Of a DNA stretch of 41,962 nt, positions 1-5,873 are shown piece after piece. The notes under the pieces are model-generated. The model made no database searches. It had not been told where the DNA came from and was given only the letters and a program-made list of their open reading frames with translations. Position numbers and translations under genes: made by a program. Each line of letters begins with the position of its first letter. Position 1 is the stretch's first letter. The stretch is from Leyella stercorea (GTDB lineage: Bacteria; Bacteroidota; Bacteroidia; Bacteroidales; Bacteroidaceae). The DNA lies in the NCBI RefSeq assembly GCF_019052365.1, contig NZ_JAHQUY010000024.1:1-41962 (forward strand), given 5' to 3'.

Positions 1-2
1 GA

Positions 3-380
3 TTTCTTGACATGCAAACAACAAGTCAGAAATTTGAGTACCCAAAGGACTTCAATCCACAAAAATACTATGACAATGTAGTAGGAATTTACGTGAATGA
101 AAACCTCCCTGTGGTTAATTTGAAGATAAGAGTGTATGGTATACAGATGGAATACATGAGAATGTTGCCACTCCATAAGTCACAGTGTGAGGTTAAGTCA
201 CGATACGGTGAGTTTGCAGAGTTCACTTATAGAGTATGCTTGACTCCTGAGCTAAAGTCAAAGATACTAGCACTTGGTTCGAACGTTGAAGTGCTGGAAC
301 CTGCGGAATATCGCGAAGAGATAATGTCTCAAATAAGTGCCTCTCTTGACAGATATATGAAAAAAAACAAAGAAATATAA
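3..380 (+). CDS. WYL-domain transcriptional regulator, C-terminal part (cut by window edge)
   Basis: The reading frame is open to the left edge, so the gene starts outside the window and the first internal Met (position 12) is not the real start. The segment FEYPKDFNPQKYYDNVVGIY followed by a beta-rich stretch and a C-terminal helix (EEIMSQISASLDRYMKK) is typical of the WYL domain and its C-terminal extension in Bacteroidetes regulators, which sense ligands or nucleic acid and control transcription. About 126 codons are present. It lies outside the phage end and is interpreted as host or other mobile-element DNA. The family call is from remembered motif patterns. Confidence 0.65.
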   Translation, partial: FLDMQTTSQKFEYPKDFNPQKYYDNVVGIYVNENLPVVNLKIRVYGIQMEYMRMLPLHKSQCEVKSRYGEFAEFTYRVCLTPELKSKILALGSNVEVLEPAEYREEIMSQISASLDRYMKKNKEI

Positions 381-482
381 TGGCGTTCTGCGGAGATTTT
401 GCATAAATCTCCCCTAAAACACCCGATTTCACACGTTTTCATTCGTATAATAATATAGAGACATCTAAAATTTATACGATAT

Positions 483-842
483 ATGAACAAGAACATTACA
501 ATCCGCAAGAGCCAGTCAGTAGATTCATTTCTTCAGGACGCTTCCAAGCATCCTCTTCTTACCATCGAGGAAGAAGTTATGCTTGCCAAGCGTGTTCAGC
601 AAGGAGATGAAGATGCAATGAAGCGTCTCTATGAAGCTAACCTTCGTTTTGTTGTAAGTGTTGCAAAGCAATATCAGAATAGAGGCAAGTCGATGGAAGA
701 GCTTATTGAGGCAGGTAACAAGGGACTTGAACTTGCCGCAAGAAGGTTTGATCCACAGCGAGGTTTTAAGTTCATTGCTTATGCAGTATGGTTCATTAGG
801 GCGAGTATTCTTGCATTCCTTGAGACTTCCACTTGTATGTAG
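483..842 (+). pseudogene. Truncated sigma-70 family RNA polymerase sigma factor
   Basis: The N-terminal 110 residues or so match Bacteroidetes primary-type sigma factors: region 1.2 (SVDSFLQDASKHPLLTIEEE) and region 2 (ANLRFVVSVAKQYQNRGKSM, GFKFIAYAVWFIRASIL). A complete factor is about 280 residues; this one stops at residue 119, before regions 3 and 4. The homology ends after ...ASILAFLE near position 825. From there the DNA belongs to an IS1380 transposase read from the opposite strand, so the last residues (TSTCM) are fusion junk. It cannot bind a -33 element without region 4. Either an IS insertion followed by deletion or an assembly join could explain it. Confidence 0.8.
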
Positions 843-1314
843 GCTTTGCATCATACTTCTCGGTCTCTATGAACTGATGGTCGAAATCAACATCATACAT
901 CTCACCCTCTTTCAGTTGACCAGATGCAAACATACAATTGAGCAGTAAAGTATTGAGAGTGTCAGCCGTGTTGGAATCGTAGTTATTACCTGTATCTGAT
1001 GTGTATAAGACGTTTTCTTGCGTCAGTTCCTTTATTGCTCTGAGGATAGTGTCAGAGCTACAAGTGCGAAGTGTCGGATGAAGCGAGAGATGGTTCATCA
1101 AATGAGTAGTGATGTCCTCAATACATGAGCCACCACAGAAGTAGATACTCATGAGAGAACGGATGATTTCGCTGTACCGATAACCGAACGATCTACACCT
1201 TAGACCGAGGGTAGAGTCGATTACGGAAGACAATGTGGAGTCAAATTGCTCCATGATTGAAAATATTCCTCCAAAAGGAGTGAGTTTCTCAGATTTAATT
1301 TGTATTTTTGCCAT
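796..1314 (-). pseudogene. IS1380-family transposase, N-terminal fragment
   Basis: Residues 1-160 resemble IS1380-family DDE transposases of Bacteroides: MAKIQIKSEKLTPFGGIFSI, then LGLRCRSFGYRYSEIIRSLM, then SSDTILRAIKEL, then the first catalytic-Asp region MYDVDFDHQFIETEKYDAKPTYK. Homology ends at ...TYK near position 832, where the sequence becomes the reverse complement of a sigma-factor gene, so the remaining catalytic residues are missing. A full transposase is over 400 residues. The element's own end should lie just right of the start codon, in about 1315-1372, immediately before the phage end repeats. It cannot be active as it stands. Confidence 0.75.
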
Positions 1315-1372
1315 GCCTGATGAGGTTTTGTTTGATTATTTTTGCAACACTAAATTAAGTGATTAATCCGGC

Positions 1373-1432
1373 AAAACGAAATGTGCTCGATTTGAAAAAC
1401 GAAACGTGCAAAAATCGGGAAAAACGAAACGT
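1373..1432. repeat. Three AAAACGAAAYGT repeats at the phage end (candidate transposase sites)
   Basis: AAAACGAAATGT lies at 1373-1384 and AAAACGAAACGT at 1396-1407 and 1421-1432, spaced 23 and 25 bp, about two helical turns. AAAACGAAATGT occurs again in inverted orientation at 41502-41491, near the other end. Repeated sites just inside each end are what MuA-type transposases bind. The outermost copy lies next to the IS1380 fragment, so the phage-host junction is probably within about 1355-1385. The terminal TG dinucleotide was not fixed. Confidence 0.5.
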
Positions 1433-1470
1433 TCTAAAAATTTCGCACACACGACACTTTAAAACAACAA

Positions 1471-1497
1471 AAAAGCAGTCCAAAACGGGCTGCTTTT
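1471..1497. terminator. Bidirectional-type terminator at the end of the minus late operon
   Basis: AAAAGCAGTCC (1471-1481) pairs with GGGCTGCTTTT (1487-1497) around a five-base loop, an 11-bp stem with one T-G wobble. A and T runs flank it, so it can act on both strands. It follows the methylase gene and insulates the prophage from the flank. Confidence 0.7.
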
Positions 1498-1542
1498 ATA
1501 GTTTTTGAACGGCGAACAAACGGCGTTCAAACGAGGTTCAAA

Positions 1543-2382
1543 TTATGCGGCATTAGACTTCACGAGCATCATATCTTTGTAACCTGCATCATAGTTCACA
1601 TGCGCATTGAACTCGAAACGCTTACAACCTTCAAACGGATTGCCGAGTGTTTTATTCTTGCCTAACCATTCACAAAGCTCAATGATAGATGACTTATCTG
1701 ATGTGAAATAAACAAACGGCTTTCCTTTGAGCACATTCAACACATCGAGATAGTCAGACAAATGCCAGTACATTTTGTATGTTCCAACCTCTGTGGACAA
1801 ATAAGGAGGGTCCACTATAAACACCACATTCGGCTCGTCTTTATATTTTTCGTATAGTTCACGATAGTCACATGATTCAATCGTCAAGCCTTCCAGATAA
1901 TCCTCACCTGTCGGGTAGTCGTTCTTTCGGATATTGTTGTACAATGTCTGCTTCTCCATCTCCTCGATGCTCAGTTCGTATTTCATCGAGAACATCACCG
2001 ATGCCGAGATGGTTATAAAATCAATATAACCCACCGTTTGCTCCTCATGCCTCAAGCGTTCAAACATCTTCTCACGCATCACACCATCTATTCGCTTGTG
2101 CTTTGGCGTATTGCCTACAATCGCTCGCAAATCAGCGAGCAGCGCATTTGTCTGAGGTATATGTGCCAATCGCTCGCGGTAGTTGTCGTAGTCGTTATAT
2201 ACCACAGTTGCCTCTGGACGCAAATGCTTCGTTATATGGGACAGCAAACCGCTGCCACCGAACAAATCCACAAACACTGTTTTGTCGTTGAACTGGGGCA
2301 GAATCTTGATATACTCCTTTGCAAACATGCGCTTCTGTCCGACAAAAGGCAGAGGTGCTGCCATGTGCATTTTCCCTCTCAT
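1543..2382 (-). CDS. DNA adenine methylase (Dam / D12-class N6-adenine methyltransferase)
   Basis: Predicted to transfer a methyl group from S-adenosylmethionine to adenine N6 in DNA. Motif I, FVDLFGGSG (residues 37-45), binds SAM, and motif IV, VDPPY (190-194), is the catalytic loop of the D12 class. PLPFVGQKR (11-18) matches the family's N-terminal substrate segment. At 279 residues it is the usual Dam length. The start used gives MRGKMHMAAP; Met5 or Met7 are alternatives. The start overlaps the stop of the TS-like gene by 4 bp, so the two form an operon. At the phage end, this is the position where Mu carries its DNA-modification genes, suggesting protection from host restriction. Confidence 0.88.
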   Translation of the reverse strand: MRGKMHMAAPLPFVGQKRMFAKEYIKILPQFNDKTVFVDLFGGSGLLSHITKHLRPEATVVYNDYDNYRERLAHIPQTNALLADLRAIVGNTPKHKRIDGVMREKMFERLRHEEQTVGYIDFITISASVMFSMKYELSIEEMEKQTLYNNIRKNDYPTGEDYLEGLTIESCDYRELYEKYKDEPNVVFIVDPPYLSTEVGTYKMYWHLSDYLDVLNVLKGKPFVYFTSDKSSIIELCEWLGKNKTLGNPFEGCKRFEFNAHVNYDAGYKDMMLVKSNAA

Positions 2383-3017
2383 ACGTTCAGTTCAAATTTT
2401 ATATTATCCTCACCAGCGAGAAGTCGTTCAGTGGGCTTTATGTTGTTTTCATAGATGTGTACATTCGCCAGGTTCAGCGTGATAGACTTTAGTGGCAAGT
2501 CTATCTGTCGAGCCATCAGATAAAGGTGGTAAATGTCTGAAGGAAGTCCGAGGTTTGCATCGGAGCTGCGCTGATATGCCGACACAACCAATGCACCGTC
2601 CTCTATTTGAAACTGCACAAGGCTCAGGCACGGTGTCTGGTTGCTCTCTGCATCCGTTGCTCCGAGAAACAGTACATAGTTTTTGCTGTTGCGTTTCTCC
2701 TTGTTGATGCGCTCAATAAGTGGTGGCAGTTTCTCCATGTAGGTCGGGTAGCTGTTTACCAATGTCTGGCCGCAGTAGTCCCACCATGCTATGCCTGCCT
2801 CACGGTATCGATCCACATTGCGCTCTCCTTGCATAAACAGTTTCAGCTCTTCTTTCAGTTTCTTTCTCGCTATGCCGTGGCTCTCAAATATGTCGAGCAG
2901 GTCAGCCGGTGTGAGCATCAGCTGCTCGTTGAGCAAGTATTTTATCTTGCCTTTTTTGTTCTGTTGGGTCTTGCCTTCAGCAAGCACCTTACCCAATAAT
3001 AAATAGTATTTGTTCAT
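2379..3017 (-). CDS. Thymidylate-synthase-fold protein, predicted dCMP-acting (hydroxymethylase-like)
   Basis: The TS active-site layout is visible: nucleophile Cys130 in TPCLSLVQFQ, the phosphate-binding AYQRSSD segment (Arg150, Ser151, Asp153), LGLPSD ending in Asp161, and His187-Tyr189 in VHIYENN. Residue 161 aligns with E. coli TS Asn177, which selects dUMP. An Asp here is the change known from T4 dCMP hydroxymethylase, so the likely substrate is dCMP. LKLFMQGERN and AWWDYCGQ match the TS N-terminal helices. The usual SRR phosphate-binding pair appears as SKN, and at 212 residues the protein is shorter than TS (about 264), so activity is uncertain. Its 3' end overlaps the methylase start. 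Confidence 0.7.
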   Translation of the reverse strand: MNKYYLLLGKVLAEGKTQQNKKGKIKYLLNEQLMLTPADLLDIFESHGIARKKLKEELKLFMQGERNVDRYREAGIAWWDYCGQTLVNSYPTYMEKLPPLIERINKEKRNSKNYVLFLGATDAESNQTPCLSLVQFQIEDGALVVSAYQRSSDANLGLPSDIYHLYLMARQIDLPLKSITLNLANVHIYENNIKPTERLLAGEDNIKFELNV

Positions 3018-3038
3018 CGTATTTTACTTTCGATACGG

Positions 3039-3046
3039 CAAAGTTA
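3039..3046 (-). promoter_or_regulatory. -7 element (TAACTTTG) for the TS-like / methylase operon
   Basis: On the minus strand TAACTTTG matches the Bacteroidetes TAnnTTTG element and sits 22 bp before the TS-like start codon, predicting a short leader. No clear -33 box is seen at the normal spacing. Confidence 0.5.
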
Positions 3047-3128
3047 CCACGCTTCCGCATCAAAAAGTAACACCACGAGCAAATCACACTGCAAGCCTTT
3101 TGCAGCACGTTTTCAAAAGCCTTGTTCT

Positions 3129-3383
3129 TTATCCCTCGAGCACCTGAGTGCTACACTCTCGACCATATCGCTTGATGAGCGTGTACACCTTGCGCTCGCT
3201 CACATGATAGCGATCTGCAAGTGTCGCCACAATGTATGAGACCTTTTCGCCACCACCGAGCATCACGCGATAGTCGTTGTACAAGTCTATATATTCCACA
3301 TCTTCGATGCGTATCCCTGCCTGTTGTAGCCTTTTTAACGGCTCTCGGTTAAAATTCAATATCTCAAATACTTTCATTTTCAA
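3129..3383 (-). CDS. Small helix-turn-helix protein (Mor/C-like regulator)
   Basis: The 84-residue protein has an N-terminal alpha-beta part (IEDVEYIDLYNDYRVMLGGG) and a C-terminal HTH (IVATLADRYHVSERKVYTLI). A short dimerisation part followed by a resolvase-like HTH is how Mor and C activators of Mu are built, so it may act on phage promoters or on the DGR region. The start is MKMKV; the second Met is an alternative. Upstream lies the long inverted repeat at 3405-3504. The family assignment rests on general resemblance only. Confidence 0.55.
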   Translation of the reverse strand: MKMKVFEILNFNREPLKRLQQAGIRIEDVEYIDLYNDYRVMLGGGEKVSYIVATLADRYHVSERKVYTLIKRYGRECSTQVLEG

Positions 3384-3393
3384 CTAAATTATG

Positions 3394-3531
3394 TACCTTT
3401 GTATCGCCAATCATTTATAACACAAAAAACCACGAGAGTGCAGCAGGAGGCATACAGCCCCCGGTTGTGCACTCTCGTGGTGTTGTGTTAATAAATGATT
3501 GGCGTCTATATTAACGGCCGGGGGCTTTTTT
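3394..3531 (+). ncRNA. Candidate structured small RNA (promoter, long hairpin, U-run)
   Basis: TACCTTTG at 3394-3401 fits the Bacteroidetes -7 element, though the -33 box is weak. Downstream is an inverted repeat of about 37 bp (3405-3442 with 3468-3504), then CCGGGGGC (3518-3525) and a T run (3526-3531). The hairpin loop holds GCCCCCGG (3457-3464), the exact complement of 3518-3525. The RNA could therefore form either a pseudoknot or a terminator that competes with the long hairpin. It runs antisense to the leader of the HTH gene. No protein is encoded. Confidence 0.45.
3405..3504. repeat. Long imperfect inverted repeat between gene ends
   Basis: The left arm starts CGCCAATCATTTA and ends CCACGAGAGTGCA; the right arm is its reverse complement with small gaps in the middle. 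Arms are 38 and 37 bp around a 25-base loop (3443-3467). It could form a cruciform in DNA or a hairpin in RNA from either strand. Confidence 0.85.
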
Positions 3532-3555
3532 ACATCCTCCCCCGAAGGGATTTTT

Positions 3556-4041
3556 TTAAGCGTTGTACTTGCTCAAATCTATTGCATCTTTATTCTTCCA
3601 GCCATTTTCCAGCATCTCTTGTATATGCTTAACGGCTTTCGTATAGAAGTCTGCAAGTTCATCCAGTGTTTCAAACGTACGATACACTGGACTTTCATCA
3701 GTGCCGAACTTAAATGTCACTGGTAGCGTTTTTCCGTCCGTCTGGACGGCCAAATCGTATGCAGCCTTATAGTTGTACTGGTTCTCTTGCGAGAGCCACA
3801 CAGGGGCTCCTTCATAGCTGAAGCCCGACAATATTGCTGCATCCGTTTGTTGGTTGTACCATTTTCTTACGAGGTCTTTTATTTCCTCGTCAGTCGGCTT
3901 GTGTGTCAGTTCTGCCTCCATGTAGTCAGCAGTTCCGTCATCATGTTCTTGCACGTCCCAACGAACGCGCCACTTGTTTTTGATGGGGTTCACGCATTCA
4001 AGCAGTTTCACCTCCAAACTTCCTTGTGCTCTTTTCATCAA
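3556..4041 (-). CDS. Phage protein of unknown function, DUF4376-like, coupled to the DGR reverse transcriptase
   Basis: The 161-residue protein is acidic and lacks membrane segments. The C-terminal half (VWLSQENQYNYKAAYDLAVQ, FETLDELADFYTKAVKHIQE) resembles DUF4376-type domains found near tail-fibre genes in Bacteroidetes phages. Its start overlaps the end of the reverse transcriptase by 4 bp, so the two are translationally coupled. By position it could be a DGR accessory protein, but it does not look like the small basic Avd of Bordetella phage. A tail-fibre accessory role is equally possible. Confidence 0.5.
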   Translation of the reverse strand: MMKRAQGSLEVKLLECVNPIKNKWRVRWDVQEHDDGTADYMEAELTHKPTDEEIKDLVRKWYNQQTDAAILSGFSYEGAPVWLSQENQYNYKAAYDLAVQTDGKTLPVTFKFGTDESPVYRTFETLDELADFYTKAVKHIQEMLENGWKNKDAIDLSKYNA

Positions 4042-5339
4042 CTAAAAACGTATTTGGTTCGACCTTTGCCGAACACTTCCGTCTTGATCGTTGTCTCAAA
4101 TGGGAAGCCATCCGGCACTTCTTTAATCTGGGCGAGGATATTTTTCATTTCCTCACTGTTGGTAAAGAATTTCCTGGCTTCGCCGTTCATCTCGATCGAT
4201 ACGATGCAGCGGTCTTCACCCTGCTCCGTCTTGATGCCCGTCTCAAAGTCCTTCACGATGATAGGAATGTTTACCAACTCGCGGATACTTACTACTGTAC
4301 CCGCGAAGCGCTTTTTGCCGTCTTCTGGCTTGTAAGCCACATTTAAGTCCTTAAAACTTTTCATTGTTTTGCCTGTTAATTTATTAAACAAATTGTTACA
4401 GTCGGCGTGCTTTGTCATCCCATAAAAGGATGCTGTCAGCTCTCGCCTTCTTTTTCTCGATTTTACCTCGCACATCTTTCTTGCGAACTTCTGCTTGATG
4501 CGCTTCCTTAAACGCACATTGTTTGGCCGTATCACATAGCCCAGAAAGTCTATTCCCTCAGCAGTCGGGAACACCCTCTCATTGGGCTTTACCACCAAAT
4601 CTATTTTCTGCAGCTGTTCATGTATGATGTCACGAATCATCCATAGTTCCGCTTTCGTTTTACCGAGTTCCACGCCGTCATCACAATATCTGTAAAAATA
4701 ACGTACGCCGTACTTGTCCTTCAGATAATGGTCTAAGAAAACAGACAATAACAGATTCCCCGACCCTTGAGAGCTGCGCAGCCCGAAACTGATGCCCTCA
4801 GGCAGAAGGTGCAGAAAGTGCTCCAGCAGTCCTAACAGCACCTCGTCCTTGAACACCCTGCGGTAACACCACATTACAAAATCCGGCTTCACGTTGTCAT
4901 AGAACCGCCTCACGTCAAACTTATAGCAGTATGTCGTTCCCTCTGGGTCTGCATTCAGATCTCGTTGTATGCACTTCATCAAGTCGTGCGTGCCACGTCC
5001 CTTGATGCTCGCCCCCGTAGTTCGTATGAAACGCTTGTGCAGATGTGCGTCCACCACATTCATCACAGCATACACCGCTATGCGGTCTTTCATCGACAAT
5101 ATCTGCAGATGCCGTTCTTTACCATATTCACAGATGATGCGCTCATGATAGCCACCGAGCTTGAACGTACCATTCTTCAGCTTTGCCGTCAGTTCCGCTA
5201 TCACCTCGTCACGGTGCTCCAGCAGATAGCGACCTTGCCTGCACGTCTTTCGCTTCTTGCCCCGCAACACAGCGTCAAACGCCTCCGACATGTTGCCGTA
5301 GTCCGTCACCTCCTCCATGATGTAGCCTTCTCTGCGCAT
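4038..5339 (-). CDS. DGR reverse transcriptase with C-terminal extension
   Basis: Copies the template-repeat RNA into adenine-mutagenised cDNA for insertion into the tail-fibre gene. Visible motifs are the first catalytic Asp in YKFDVRRFYDN (139-149), the DGR signature GLRSSQ (186-191), the catalytic YCDD (218-221), and FLGYVI (265-270). DGR enzymes use the SQ signature where group II intron enzymes use other residues. Residues from about 335 to 433 form an extra domain ending FPFETTIKTEVFGKGRTKYV, with a predicted beta-rich character. The start at residue 1 (MRREGYIMEE) or Met8 is possible. It lies 213 bp after the template repeat on the same strand, the usual DGR order. Confidence 0.95.
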   Translation of the reverse strand: MRREGYIMEEVTDYGNMSEAFDAVLRGKKRKTCRQGRYLLEHRDEVIAELTAKLKNGTFKLGGYHERIICEYGKERHLQILSMKDRIAVYAVMNVVDAHLHKRFIRTTGASIKGRGTHDLMKCIQRDLNADPEGTTYCYKFDVRRFYDNVKPDFVMWCYRRVFKDEVLLGLLEHFLHLLPEGISFGLRSSQGSGNLLLSVFLDHYLKDKYGVRYFYRYCDDGVELGKTKAELWMIRDIIHEQLQKIDLVVKPNERVFPTAEGIDFLGYVIRPNNVRLRKRIKQKFARKMCEVKSRKRRRELTASFYGMTKHADCNNLFNKLTGKTMKSFKDLNVAYKPEDGKKRFAGTVVSIRELVNIPIIVKDFETGIKTEQGEDRCIVSIEMNGEARKFFTNSEEMKNILAQIKEVPDGFPFETTIKTEVFGKGRTKYVFS

Positions 5340-5680
5340 AGGGTTCTCTGTTTCTCGTTTACGGAAGATATGGGCCTTCCTATCCCCGGGCCAAACTTCT
5401 TCGAACCGTTACCGGCCTACCAAACTCTATTGCCCGACACTTGATGTTTCAGCTTTCCGTCCTTTCATGGACGCTGTTGCTGTGGCTCGTTTCCCTCGGC
5501 ACCACATCGAGGAGCGCGTCCTCATCGTTGTACGCCGATATATTTTGATTTCCAGACGCGAGCCGACATTCGTATTCGCATTCGAAGCATCGTTATTCGC
5601 ATTCGCATTCGACACACCGCCATTCGCATTCGCATTGTTGTACCCGCGATAGACCACACGGCCCATTAGGAAACTCTACC
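5340..5680 (-). ncRNA. DGR template RNA (TR plus RT-proximal linker)
   Basis: This non-coding stretch between the tail-fibre gene and the reverse transcriptase contains the template repeat (5664-5552) and a 212-base linker down to the RT start. In known DGRs the linker RNA is bound by the reverse transcriptase and primes or positions cDNA synthesis. A promoter just upstream (5717-5687) predicts transcription from about 5680. The apparent 79-codon frame across it is a by-product of the TR being a copy of coding DNA. Confidence 0.8.
5552..5664 (-). repeat. DGR template repeat (TR), 113 bp
   Basis: Aligned without gaps to the variable repeat at 5942-6054 (offset 390 bp). The copies differ at 13 positions, and at every one the coding strand of TR has an A. 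Of 26 adenines in TR, 13 are changed in VR; none of the other 87 bases is changed. TR is rich in Asn codons (AAT/AAC), which adenine mutagenesis can turn into many residues without making stops. Confidence 0.97.
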
Positions 5681-5686
5681 AAGATG

Positions 5687-5716
5687 CAAAGTTACTCATA
5701 TTCCCGCCAACTCAAG
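5687..5716 (-). promoter_or_regulatory. Promoter of the template RNA
   Basis: On the minus strand, CTTG (5716-5713) is followed after 18 bp by TAACTTTG (5694-5687), close to the Bacteroidetes promoter consensus. The predicted start near 5680 is about 15 bp before the TR, so the template RNA can be made independently of the tail-fibre transcript. Confidence 0.6.
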
Positions 5717-5806
5717 CGATTATACTCTAAATCAGTTGCAAAGCGACAATATTTCAACGAAAACCGCAGCACCACCAGGTTCCAGCGAAAATTCTAAAAT
5801 TTTTCG

Positions 5807-5822
5807 ACCGGCTTACGCCGGT
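5807..5822 (-). terminator. Hairpin after the tail-fibre gene
   Basis: ACCGGC and GCCGGT form a perfect 6-bp stem; on the minus strand the loop is GTAA, a GNRA tetraloop. It lies 52 bp after the stop codon and is followed by an AT-rich tract. Likely a transcript end. DGR target genes can carry a recognition hairpin after the VR, but this one is about 120 bp away. Confidence 0.5.
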
Positions 5823-5873
5823 GATACCACGTCTTTCGTTTTGTCGCTTCGCTCCCGCTTTGCGCGCTTCGCG

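Noticed and set aside
5427..5666. 79-codon frame across the template repeat
   Set aside because: It exists because TR is a copy of coding DNA. The rest of the frame lies in the RT linker and looks random.
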